64,000 nucleotides of DNA from an uncultured Gemmatimonadota bacterium (GTDB lineage Bacteria > Gemmatimonadota > Gemmatimonadetes > Gemmatimonadales > Gemmatimonadaceae): contig CADEFN010000006.1 of NCBI GenBank assembly GCA_902826615.1, positions 310,001 to 374,000 of the forward strand, written 5' to 3'. The notes beneath the pieces are model-generated. The model did not search any database. It saw only the letters and a list, made by a program, of their open reading frames with translations, and was not told the origin of the DNA. The position numbers and the translations under genes are program-made. Below are positions 1-8,212 of the stretch, in pieces (position 1 is the stretch's first letter; the number at the start of each line of letters is the position of its first letter).

Positions 1-136
1 ATGCCAGCGGCACATCACCAGTGAAGGGAACACGCATCAAGTCGTAGTGCTGCGGTGGGGGCCCTGAGCAGGTAGGTTCGGCGCGCGCTGTCGCGTCAGT
101 TTCGGCGGAGGTGCCGAACCTGCCAACTCCACACGA

Positions 137-607
137 GTGCCCCAAATGAACACGCACGTGGTGCTGGTGCACCCCGAAATCCACTGGAACACCGGCAATG
201 CGGGACGGACCTGTCTCGCGGCCGGGGCGACACTGCACCTCATAGAACCCCTCGGCTTTTCGCTGGATGAGCGCGAGGTCAAGCGCGCGGGGCTCGACTA
301 CTGGGAACATGTCGACCTGCGGGTGTGGCCCGGCTGGGAGGAATTTGAGCGTGAACTCCCGCACCTTGGCGAGCCCTGGTTTTTCTCGACAAAGGCGACG
401 CGGCGGTTGTGGGATGCCCCGTTAGGCACGGCGCAGGATCAGGTGCTGATTTTCGGGCGCGAAACCGGGGGACTTCCCGCCGAGCTGCACGAGCGCTACG
501 CCGCCCGGTTCCTGACGATGCCCATTCACTCGCCCCATGTGCGCTCGCTGAACCTCTCGACGAGTGTGGCCATCGCGGTGTACGAGGTGCTGCGCCAGCG
601 CGGTTGA
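137..607 (+). CDS. trmL: tRNA (cytidine/uridine-34-2'-O)-methyltransferase TrmL (SpoU/SPOUT family)
   Basis: This 156-residue protein has the full length of TrmL, a SPOUT-class enzyme that transfers methyl from AdoMet to the 2'-O of the wobble base of tRNA-Leu. Visible motifs are the N-terminal NTGNAGRTC, the mid-protein LIFGRETGGLP and the C-terminal VRSLNLSTSVAIAVYE, which forms the trefoil-knot cofactor site in this family. The second ATG (146, MNTHVVLVHPE) aligns better with the usual N-terminus than the ATG at 137, and neither has a clear ribosome binding site. Downstream lies a convergent gene. A tRNA-Leu gene, a possible substrate class, lies in the same window at 8.0 kb. Confidence 0.93.
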   Translation: MPQMNTHVVLVHPEIHWNTGNAGRTCLAAGATLHLIEPLGFSLDEREVKRAGLDYWEHVDLRVWPGWEEFERELPHLGEPWFFSTKATRRLWDAPLGTAQDQVLIFGRETGGLPAELHERYAARFLTMPIHSPHVRSLNLSTSVAIAVYEVLRQRG

Positions 608-665
608 GCCAACACGGAAGCCGGAATGCGGGGCATGGCCAACATTCCGTCGTTGTCGAGTGGCG

Positions 666-3600
666 TCAGGGGCTCGGCGGCCCCTGGTCCGCTGCGGGCT
701 GGGACGCGTCGAGCAACCGAATGAGTTTGCCGTTCGGTGCGTCGAACGCGTCGCGTGTCAGTGAGAAGCCGAACACCTTGCCCAGGTCATCCGCAGGGTA
801 GGGAAGGGGGGGATGCCGATCGTCAAACTGCCAGTACGACCAGCCCAGCGCGCCGACGAGCAACCCACCGCCATCGCGAACAAACTGCGCGATGATTGGC
901 ACGTCCCGTTCGGCAAATCCCTCGGGTGCAATCCAGTCACTCAGGTACCAGAGCACGTCAACGCACCGCAGTTCGTCGCGCAATCGTGTTTTGTCGAGCG
1001 CACTCATCGTCCAGCCGCGACGCCTGACAGACTCCTCCACGAGTGTCATGCGAGCGAGCGTCGCATACGTGCCACTCCACACCCCAACGTGCGGCGGACC
1101 GGCGGGGCACTCCCCTTGTCGTTGTGCAGCGAGACCACCTCCCGCGGCACCAAGCCAGCGCAGCGCATTCTCCGCGAACTGCAGATTGTCACCGTCGTAT
1201 CGCAACTCGTCGTCCAGGGTGAGCCCATCGTGTGCATACACGAGCACATGTCCAGCGCCAAAATCGCGCGCCACGATGAAATCCACCGCTTCGGCACTAT
1301 CGGCATTGATCAGCGGCAGTTCAGGCGGAATGCGACTGAGCGAGAGCCAGGCACCGCCGTCGCCGGCGGGTGCCGCTGCACACCAGGGCTGCACGCAGAC
1401 GCTGCCGGGATTGCCCGCCTCCATCGACAGATTGAGCGCCGAAAAGAGTCCACGGAGTGTGCGCACCTTTTCGGCTTCGGCGCGCTCGGCCTCTTGTTGT
1501 GCGATGATGCTGGCCGCCTCTGCGCGTCTCCACTGGACCGCGCTGACAATCGCGGAGACAGCGATCAGCGCCGTTACGCCCGCGGCGATGGCCATCTGGA
1601 TACGCCGTCCGCGGATGCTGCGCCGCGCGAACGCCCTCTCGCGACGATTCAGCCACGGTGCCTTGCTGCGCACGAGCGGCGACAACTGTGCACTGCGCGA
1701 TGCATCGCTCCAGAGCAAACCCGATTTCGCAGCCGGTGCCGCACTATCCCACTCCGCCGCCGACCGACCGAGCCGTTGCTGTTGCGCGAGTGGGAAGGGT
1801 TTCTCGTTCTCTTCGCGCAGCCATTGCAGGAGCCGTCCCCATGTACGCACGAGCGCGTCGTGCGCGGGCTCGACGAAGGGCTCGCCGTCGGGCTCTTTCC
1901 CTTCGACAAGCAATCGTGATTCGGTGAATTGGTGCACGACGGCCTTTGCTCGCTGCTGTTCCGCCTCTTCGGGGAAGTCCAGCTCGGCGTTCGTGGCGCG
2001 ACGACGTGCGACGCCACCTTCCCCTGACGTCACGAGCCGCAGCATGACCCGGCGCAACGTCTCCTGCGATGATGCGTCCAGTCGCTCGTACTCCGCGTCG
2101 GCGTGGGTGCGCAACGCACCAACAACGCCACCGACGGCGTCGTAGTCCGCCCGGCTGATCGCACGGTCGTTGCTCTGGCGCTTGACGTAGCGGATGTACA
2201 TCTCGCTCAGCGCAAAGGAGAGCAGCGGGAGCGCGCCCGGTGTGGCCATGATCTCGTCGAGCAGCGTTTCGACCAGGCTGGACGGATCGAAGTAGAGCAC
2301 ACGCGCGGCCGCCGGCTTCTCGATGACGGCGCGCAGGTTCTCCCGCGTCATGACTGGCAGCACAAATCGCCCGTTGCGCCATGCATCACCAAACGCCGAG
2401 CGATCGAAGTTCGGCTCGAAGTCCGAACGGATGGTGACAATGAGGCGCAGCGAGTCCGGGTGCGCCGTCGCGAGCTTCGCGAGCATGCTGAGAGTTTGCT
2501 CGCGGTCTCGTGGCGTGCGCACCTGCGTGATCAGTTCCTCGAACTGGTCGATGACCAGGACAATCCGGGCGCCGGGCTTCGACGCGATCAGTTGCTGCAC
2601 AGCCTTGGTGATCGCCTCGGTGGTCGCGGCAGGGGGACGCGCGCCGTCTGCGGCGACTGCCTGGGCGATGGCTTCCAGTGGCTTGGAGCCAAGGCGCACG
2701 ACGGGGAGTACCTGCCAGCCGCTGTCCACCAGTTGCGGCAAGACGCCCGCCTTTACGAGCGACGATTTGCCCGCGCCAGATGCGCCGGCGACCACCGTGA
2801 GCGGGTGCGCTTCGACCAGTTGCCGCAGGGCGGCAGTTTCTGTTTCGCGACCAAAGAAGAGCGGCGCGTGCTTCGCGTCGTAGGAGGCGAGGCCGAGCCA
2901 TGGTTTGTTGTCGAACGTGAGTGGTGGCGCGGGGGGCAGGTTCAGGTCGCGACCGGGCACAAAAAACACAAACTGGCCCTTGTCGTGTTTGCGCAGTGAC
3001 CAGAGGCCGGGCGTCTGCGTGCGTCCCACCTCGCCCACCGCGGTCTGCAGCGTTTCATCGACATACAGATACAGTTCGGTCGCCGTCACGAGGCCGTCCC
3101 CGACATCGCGTGGCACCACGTCGCCGGCGCCCCCAAGCGCATCGAAGAGCGCAAGCGCAAAGGGTGAGTGCACATCTTCACCGTCGCGCGCGCCAAGCGC
3201 GCCGCTGGAGAGCTGGTCGAGCGCCTTCTGATCCTGCGAGGCGGAGGTGATCACCTGCCACGCGGCGTCGCGCACAAACCGGTCGAACTTCTCCTGGTGA
3301 ATCACCTCGGCTGCGCGAACAACATCGCGCGTGCCGGACCAGCGGAAGGCGCCGGAAAAACACGAATCCAGCACCACCAGCATGTGCCGGCATGTGAGGG
3401 CCAGCAGGGCGTCGTGCACGAGCGGCATCTGCAGATACGTTGACTCGTCGCCACGTTTCGCATCGAACGGCAGCAGGTATCCGTTGGGGCCGTCATCGCC
3501 ATCATGGGCGACGCCATGCCCGGCGAAATAGAAGAAGACCCGATCGTCTTCGGTGACCTGCGCTGGCAGCTCGTGCTGCAGGACGGCGGCAATTCTCTCG

Positions 3601-3776
3601 CCGGTCGCTGCGCCGTCGAGCAGTTCGATCACCTCATAGCCGTGATCGCGCCCGAGAATTTCAGCGACACGCCTGGCGTCATTCCGCGCGGTGCGCAGGG
3701 CCGGGATGCCCGACGAATACGCGTTGACACCGATGACCAGCGCGAACGACTTGCGGAAGGGACGGGGAGATTCCAT
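666..3776 (-). CDS. Caspase-like peptidase / STAND NTPase / transmembrane / GATase-like fusion protein
   Basis: A 1036-residue multidomain protein. Residues about 8-270 are a caspase/metacaspase (peptidase C14) domain with the catalytic pair H87 in FYFAGHG and C139 in VVLDSCFSG. Residues about 292-700 are an nSTAND1-type NTPase that opens with WLGLASYDAKHAPLFFGRE, with Walker A GASGAGKSS (331-339) and Walker B IVLVIDQFEEL (405-415). One membrane helix follows at about 727-748, then a short charged helix. Residues about 810-1020 resemble the class I GATase-like fold seen in TCAF/M60-type proteins (VYAHDGLTL, ENALRWLG, FVRDGGGLLVGALGWSYW). Caspase-STAND proteins are known or proposed cell-death or defence switches, in which the C-terminal part usually senses the trigger. 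Most relatives end in WD40 or TPR repeats, so the tail here is unusual. Domain calls are from motifs. The trigger and the substrate are unknown. Confidence 0.85.
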   Translation of the reverse strand: MESPRPFRKSFALVIGVNAYSSGIPALRTARNDARRVAEILGRDHGYEVIELLDGAATGERIAAVLQHELPAQVTEDDRVFFYFAGHGVAHDGDDGPNGYLLPFDAKRGDESTYLQMPLVHDALLALTCRHMLVVLDSCFSGAFRWSGTRDVVRAAEVIHQEKFDRFVRDAAWQVITSASQDQKALDQLSSGALGARDGEDVHSPFALALFDALGGAGDVVPRDVGDGLVTATELYLYVDETLQTAVGEVGRTQTPGLWSLRKHDKGQFVFFVPGRDLNLPPAPPLTFDNKPWLGLASYDAKHAPLFFGRETETAALRQLVEAHPLTVVAGASGAGKSSLVKAGVLPQLVDSGWQVLPVVRLGSKPLEAIAQAVAADGARPPAATTEAITKAVQQLIASKPGARIVLVIDQFEELITQVRTPRDREQTLSMLAKLATAHPDSLRLIVTIRSDFEPNFDRSAFGDAWRNGRFVLPVMTRENLRAVIEKPAAARVLYFDPSSLVETLLDEIMATPGALPLLSFALSEMYIRYVKRQSNDRAISRADYDAVGGVVGALRTHADAEYERLDASSQETLRRVMLRLVTSGEGGVARRRATNAELDFPEEAEQQRAKAVVHQFTESRLLVEGKEPDGEPFVEPAHDALVRTWGRLLQWLREENEKPFPLAQQQRLGRSAAEWDSAAPAAKSGLLWSDASRSAQLSPLVRSKAPWLNRRERAFARRSIRGRRIQMAIAAGVTALIAVSAIVSAVQWRRAEAASIIAQQEAERAEAEKVRTLRGLFSALNLSMEAGNPGSVCVQPWCAAAPAGDGGAWLSLSRIPPELPLINADSAEAVDFIVARDFGAGHVLVYAHDGLTLDDELRYDGDNLQFAENALRWLGAAGGGLAAQRQGECPAGPPHVGVWSGTYATLARMTLVEESVRRRGWTMSALDKTRLRDELRCVDVLWYLSDWIAPEGFAERDVPIIAQFVRDGGGLLVGALGWSYWQFDDRHPPLPYPADDLGKVFGFSLTRDAFDAPNGKLIRLLDASQPAADQGPPSP

Positions 3777-3992
3777 GCGCGAATGTCGGGCTCAGCCGCA
3801 CAAGCCGCAACAACATCGAATCCTCGACGGCCTCGATCGCCGCGTTACCGGGGACAACTGCGTCCTTGCCACCTTGCTCGTTCATTAGCGGGTCCCAAGA
3901 GGCCTCCGCCACTGTGCCGGACCGTCCATCGCCCTTTTCCGTCGTCCACCATCCTGGCCGTTGCAAACCATCCGTGGAGGGTGGGTGTCTCA

Positions 3993-4013
3993 CCTCTCGG
4001 TAACAGAGAGGAG
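3993..4013 (+). promoter_or_regulatory. Inverted repeat overlapping the padR ribosome binding site
   Basis: CCTCTC (3993-3998), seven bases, then GAGAGG (4006-4011) form a perfect 6-bp inverted repeat. Its right arm overlaps the strong Shine-Dalgarno sequence GAGGAG (4008-4013) that precedes the GTG start at 4019. It could be an operator for the PadR protein or an RNA hairpin masking the ribosome binding site. Function is inferred. Confidence 0.4.
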
Positions 4014-4018
4014 AACGC

Positions 4019-4348
4019 GTGGGAACCGATAACTCCCTGATCCGCGGCACGCTCGACATGCTCATCCTGAAGACCCTCGCCGCGGAACCAATGCACGGCT
4101 GGGGGATCGGTGAACTCATCCAGGAGCGCTCCGGGGTGCTGCGGGTGCAGCAGGGTTCGCTGTACGCCTCACTCCATCGCCTGACGCGTGAGGGTTGGAT
4201 ACGGTCCTACTGGGCCGAAACCGAGAATGGGCGACGCGCACGCTACTACGCGCTGACACGCGCTGGCACCAAACAGCTGACAGTGGAAGCGGAGCACTGG
4301 CAGAGCCTCGCTGCTGGTGTCGCACGCATCCTGGCCTTCAACCCGTGA
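4019..4348 (+). CDS. PadR family transcriptional regulator
   Basis: A 109-residue winged-helix repressor of the PadR family, in the subgroup usually paired with MacB/FtsX-like permeases. The pattern LIRGTLDMLILKTLAAEPMH, then GSLYASLHRLTREGWI and YYALTRAGTKQL, covers the winged helix and the start of the C-terminal dimer helix. Start is GTG at 4019, with Shine-Dalgarno GAGGAG five bases upstream. The permease gene begins nine bases after the stop, so the two are almost certainly co-transcribed, and the regulator probably controls its own operon. The ligand is unknown. Confidence 0.93.
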   Translation: MGTDNSLIRGTLDMLILKTLAAEPMHGWGIGELIQERSGVLRVQQGSLYASLHRLTREGWIRSYWAETENGRRARYYALTRAGTKQLTVEAEHWQSLAAGVARILAFNP

Positions 4349-4357
4349 GCAACCACC

Positions 4358-6973
4358 ATGCGTCTGCTGACTGACCTCTGGTTCCGGGTGCGCGCCGCGC
4401 TCCGTCCCGCGTCCATGGAACGACAGCTCGATGAGGAGTTCGCGTTCCACCTGGAGATGGAAGCCCGCAAGCTCACCCAGGCAGGGATGCCCCCGAACGA
4501 GGCTGCCCGAGAGGCTGAGCGTCGTTTTGGTGGCCCGGTGCGCCCGCGACAGATGGCACGCGACAGCTGGGGTACGGGGCTCTTTCGCGATGCGGTGACC
4601 GACGTGCGCCACGCCTTTCGTCAGTTCAGGCGCCGGCCCATGCACTCGGCGTTAGGCCTGCTCACCCTGGGGCTTGGTCTCGCGGCCACCATCGGGCTCT
4701 TCGGCGTTATCCGGTCGCTGCTGTTACGGCCATTGCCCATACTGGACGAGGCCGCAGTACGGGTCTTCTGGAGCGAGTACGACTGGCGTGGTGTCGAGTT
4801 CGACTTCCTCAAGGAACGCCGCCGAGGCTTTGACGCACTCGCCGCTTACTCAAGCGAGGCTGCCACACTCCGCGACGATCGCGGCTCCTCCGTGCTGCTC
4901 AAGGCCGTCACGTCGGCAGAGTTCTTCGACGTCCTTGGCACGCCGGCCTTCATGGGACGGACCTTTCGCCCCGGTGAAGACCGGCCGGGCGCGGAGCCCG
5001 TTGTGGTCGTGAGTCATGGCATGTGGCAGACGGAACTCGGCGCCGACCCCGGCGTGATCGGGCGCCGGATTGCGCTCGACGGCCGCCCGGTGACCGTCGT
5101 CGGCGTGATGCCGCGCGGGTTCTTCTTCCCGACGCCGGAACACCGGATGTGGAGTCCCTTGTTACTAGACCCCAGTACGGACAACTACCAGGGGAATGGA
5201 TGGCTGGTGTTGTTTGGCCGGGTGACCGCCGGCACAAGTGAAGAGCAGCTGGCGGGACACGTGGCCGCCATGGCCAGCTCTCTCGGAGAACGGTTTACCT
5301 ATTCAGCAGCCTGGGACAAGACGCGGAGCCCCGCTGTACGCACCGCGCGCGACTACCTCGTGGGCAACGTGCGGCCAGTCCTGCTGCTGCTCTTTGGTGC
5401 TGGTGTGCTGCTCCTGACCATGGCCTGCGCCAACGTGGCCGCACTGGTCCTGTCGCGTACCGCCGACCGCGGCCAGGAGATGACCCTCCGAGTGTCACTC
5501 GGCGCCGGCCGTGCGCGGTTGGTACGCCACATCATCGCCGAATCACTCACGTTTTCGCTCATGGCCGGGCTGGTGGGGGTGGTGATCGCCAGAGCCGGCC
5601 TTGGAGTGCTGGTGGCCAGTCTGCCACTGCCTGACGGACTCGGGGCCACCGTGGCCATGGACTGGACCGCCTTTGCCGTCGCCCTCACACTGGCTGCTGT
5701 CCTGGGTTTGGTGGTTGCCATCGCGCCGTCACGGGCACTGCTGATGGGTAACGTGCGGGGTGTGTCAGGAGCGCGCGGGAGTGCGGCGTCGGGCGGAGCC
5801 ACACGACGGGTGCACCAGAGTCTGGTAGGTCTCGAAGCTGCGTTGGCGGTGCTCCTGATGGCCGGAGCACTTCTGCTGGTGCGATCGGTAGCGGGATTGC
5901 TTGCGGTTGACCTGGGCTTTGACCCGAAGCATGTCGCCGCGGTCGACGTGTCCATGATCGGCGACGACTTCACACGCGTGCAGCGTCACCAGTTGTTTGA
6001 GGACGTCCACGCACGGGTGTCCAGTCTCCCCGGTGTCATCTCCGCGGGGTGGACCAACCGGCTCCCCATCCGCGACGGTGGATGGCAGGGGCCCGTGTCG
6101 GTCGACGGGGTTCCTGAACTGCAGGGCGCCCAGGCGCCTAACGCGCTCTTTCGTCAGGTGTCCACGGACTACCTCACGACCATGGGGATTCGGGTGATCC
6201 GCGGACGCGACCTGGAAGCGACCGATCGCGAGGGAGCACCCCGCGTGGCGCTGGTGAACCAGGCATTCGCCGACCGCGCGTGGCCCGGGCTTGACCCGCT
6301 TGGTCGCCGGCTCCGGCTCGGCGTCACCGGAGATACCGTGACCGTTGTGGGTGTCACACAGGAGGTACGCTCCAGTACGGTCACCGGTGCGCACCCCTTC
6401 GTCACCTGGGTGCCTGACGCACAATACGGCAACGATTACAAGACGCTGGTGGTGAAATCCTCTAGACCAAACACCGGACTGCAGCAGGCCATTCGCCGTA
6501 TCACCAGGGAGGTGGACCCTCGCATAGCCGTCAACCGCCCGACCACGATGGACCAGGTGGTAAGCGGCGCACTGTCCCAGCCACTCCAGCTGCGTTTCTT
6601 CCTTTCCCTCTTTGGTGCGCTGGCCCTGACGCTCGGCATGGTGGGCATCTACTCCGTGGCGTCGTATTCTGTCTCGCGTCGCCGGGCCGAGATTGGCGTG
6701 CGAATGGCGCTGGGCGCATCGCCGGGTGAGGTGCTGCGTCAGGTTGTGCTGCAGGCGGTGGCACCGGTGGCGCTGGGCACCGGTGTTGGGTTGATGGGGG
6801 CCGTGGTCCTTGCTCGTGGTGCGTCACAGTTTCTGTACGGCGTTTCGGCTGGCGATCCGGTGAGCCTCGGACTGGCGGGAGGTGCCTTGCTGGTCGCGGG
6901 AGCGGTGGCCGCCATGGTCCCGGCGTTTCGTGCGTCTCGCGTGAGCCCGGTCGAATCGCTAGGCAGTCCGTAA
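4358..6973 (+). CDS. ADOP-type orphan ABC permease (MacB/FtsX-like, duplicated)
   Basis: An 871-residue membrane protein of the 'Acidobacterial duplicated orphan permease' type. It has an N-terminal permease prefix (RQLDEEFAFHLEMEARKL, about 22-39), a first membrane helix near 97-117, and two successive MacB periplasmic core plus FtsX units. FtsX membrane segments lie near 345-470 and 740-865, and the second unit contains SRRRAEIGVRMALGASP. MacB-family proteins couple cytoplasmic ATPases to periplasmic work such as efflux or lipoprotein release. No ATPase gene is adjacent, as is typical for this family. The PadR gene just upstream is the usual partner. Substrate unknown. Confidence 0.92.
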   Translation: MRLLTDLWFRVRAALRPASMERQLDEEFAFHLEMEARKLTQAGMPPNEAAREAERRFGGPVRPRQMARDSWGTGLFRDAVTDVRHAFRQFRRRPMHSALGLLTLGLGLAATIGLFGVIRSLLLRPLPILDEAAVRVFWSEYDWRGVEFDFLKERRRGFDALAAYSSEAATLRDDRGSSVLLKAVTSAEFFDVLGTPAFMGRTFRPGEDRPGAEPVVVVSHGMWQTELGADPGVIGRRIALDGRPVTVVGVMPRGFFFPTPEHRMWSPLLLDPSTDNYQGNGWLVLFGRVTAGTSEEQLAGHVAAMASSLGERFTYSAAWDKTRSPAVRTARDYLVGNVRPVLLLLFGAGVLLLTMACANVAALVLSRTADRGQEMTLRVSLGAGRARLVRHIIAESLTFSLMAGLVGVVIARAGLGVLVASLPLPDGLGATVAMDWTAFAVALTLAAVLGLVVAIAPSRALLMGNVRGVSGARGSAASGGATRRVHQSLVGLEAALAVLLMAGALLLVRSVAGLLAVDLGFDPKHVAAVDVSMIGDDFTRVQRHQLFEDVHARVSSLPGVISAGWTNRLPIRDGGWQGPVSVDGVPELQGAQAPNALFRQVSTDYLTTMGIRVIRGRDLEATDREGAPRVALVNQAFADRAWPGLDPLGRRLRLGVTGDTVTVVGVTQEVRSSTVTGAHPFVTWVPDAQYGNDYKTLVVKSSRPNTGLQQAIRRITREVDPRIAVNRPTTMDQVVSGALSQPLQLRFFLSLFGALALTLGMVGIYSVASYSVSRRRAEIGVRMALGASPGEVLRQVVLQAVAPVALGTGVGLMGAVVLARGASQFLYGVSAGDPVSLGLAGGALLVAGAVAAMVPAFRASRVSPVESLGSP

Positions 6974-7398
6974 CTGAGTCTGACCTGGGTTCGACGAGGT
7001 CACGAGTCCGAATGTCCACGGCGGTGAACGAACACCTGGTGCCCTGTCGAGGGGCGCAAATCCCTCACAGATTCAGCTCGCGGTCCGGCAAGGGTTCAGA
7101 TAACTCCGCGGGTGAAATCGATGACGACAGGCCGGTGAGTACGAGGGCGTCTATCGCGGCATGCCGTCTTTGGCCTGGCGAAGGGCAGTGCCACGATCGA
7201 CGCGACCGGCGAGCGTGAATCGGCGCGGGGGCGACTGGGTACCTGACGCCGCCCGCTCGGGCGCGACGCCCTGTGGCGTGCACAAGACGGTCGTGGGAGG
7301 CTTCCCGCGTTGCGTGGAGGCGCGAGACCAGTAGCTTCCCGGCGTGAACACCCGGCTTTGTTCACGCGGGCGCACCGTCCACCACTTCCTTCGTACCC
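6974..7398. other. Intergenic region, 425 bp, no gene seen
   Basis: No reading frame in this stretch looks like protein. It contains the inverted repeat at 7343-7366 and otherwise nothing recognisable: no tRNA and no clear terminator after the permease gene. Confidence 0.5.
7343..7366. repeat. 8-bp perfect inverted repeat upstream of a lipoprotein gene
   Basis: CGTGAACA, eight bases, TGTTCACG. It ends 32 bp before the GTG start at 7399 and has dimeric-repressor geometry (16-bp centre spacing). No T-run follows, so an operator is more likely than a terminator. The binding protein is not identifiable. Confidence 0.4.
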
Positions 7399-7983
7399 GT
7401 GACCTTCAGGCAACTCCTCGCGCAGGCGCAGCCAGTGCTGCTTCTTCTGGTTGGAGCATGTGCGACTCAGGGCTCCGCGCCCAGCGCTGACGCCACCCTC
7501 ACACCGGCGCATACCACGGCGATGCGCGACAGCGTCCGGCAGTTCCTGGACGCGTATGCCGCTGATGTGAGTGCGCCGCCGATAGGCAAGAATGTGCGTG
7601 AGGCCCTCTCACCCTTCTATGCGCCCGAGATCGTGATGTCCACAGACCTTGCAGGGGACGAGCCCGTGTTGGTGCAGACCCTGGACTCGCTTGTTCCTCC
7701 CAACGAGGTCGTGTCGCAGCCACCCTGGATCAAGTCGACGCGGTATGAATGGGGGGCCATGACCATCACCCCACTCGCGCCCGGGCTGGCGAGTTACACC
7801 GCGAAGTACATCGAGCACGTGACCGACACGACGGGCACTACCACTGACTTGCCTGGCGTGCAGAACGGCGTCGTGAAGCGCGGGGCGAACGGCTGGCGCT
7901 TCGTAGCCCTGCAGTCGTCGCATCCGATGGTGACGCACCAGCGCCAGGCGGACCTGACCACACGAATGACGCCGGCCAAGTGA
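7399..7983 (+). CDS. Lipoprotein with SnoaL/DUF4440-like (NTF2 fold) domain
   Basis: A 194-residue secreted protein. Residues 1-21 form a lipoprotein signal ending in LLLLVGAC, so Cys21 would be acylated. The remainder (AMRDSVRQFLDAYAADV ... FYAPEIVMSTD ... RYEWGAMTITPLAPGLASYTAKYIEHV ... GWRFVALQSSHP) has the helix-then-sheet pattern of NTF2-like SnoaL/DUF4440 proteins. These bind small molecules or act as simple enzymes, and most have no known function. Start is GTG. The gene stands alone and is convergent with the tRNA and degP that follow. Confidence 0.75.
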   Translation: MTFRQLLAQAQPVLLLLVGACATQGSAPSADATLTPAHTTAMRDSVRQFLDAYAADVSAPPIGKNVREALSPFYAPEIVMSTDLAGDEPVLVQTLDSLVPPNEVVSQPPWIKSTRYEWGAMTITPLAPGLASYTAKYIEHVTDTTGTTTDLPGVQNGVVKRGANGWRFVALQSSHPMVTHQRQADLTTRMTPAK

Positions 7984-8038
7984 AGACGGTCGGGCAGGGC
8001 GTGGAGCGCGCCCGCCTAAATCGGGTGGGCGTCGTGAA

Positions 8039-8122
8039 TGCGGAAGGCGGGACTCGAACCCGCACGAGGGTTAGCTCACAGGATCCTAAGTCCTGCGCGT
8101 CTGCCAATTTCGCCACATCCGC
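8039..8122 (-). tRNA. tRNA-Leu (anticodon UAG)
   Basis: Read on the minus strand, the sequence starts GCGGATGTGGCGAAATTGG, the D-arm pattern of class II tRNA-Leu. The anticodon arm is CAGGA-CTTAGGA-TCCTG, which places TAG at positions 34-36. A long variable arm and the T-arm (GCGGGTTCGAGTCCCGC) follow, then an acceptor strand pairing with the 5' end with one T-T mismatch. The terminal CCA is not encoded. It decodes CUA and, by wobble, other CUN codons. Confidence 0.93.
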
Positions 8123-8152
8123 GTAACACCCGAAAAGTAAGCCAGCCACGCA

Positions 8153-8185
8153 CCACAAAACAAAGCCCCGGGCATTGCCCGGGGC
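8153..8185 (-). terminator. Rho-independent terminator of degP
   Basis: On the minus strand GCCCCGGGC-AAT-GCCCGGGGC forms a strong 9-bp hairpin, followed by a T-rich run (TTTGTTTTG). It lies 28 bp after the degP stop and separates it from the tRNA gene. Confidence 0.85.
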
Positions 8186-8212
8186 CCGATCCTTCAGCGG
8201 TGCGGATAGCGA

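Noticed and set aside
1-136. Possible end of an upstream gene in the first bases (frame 1 stops at 24, frame 2 at 66)
   Set aside because: Too short to judge, and nothing recognisable is encoded.
892-2145. A 417-residue plus-strand open frame opposite the caspase-STAND gene, and a 368-residue one at 813-1919
   Set aside because: Composition is Arg/Ser/Ala-rich without recognisable motifs. The minus-strand gene is clearly real, and such antisense frames are expected in GC-rich DNA.
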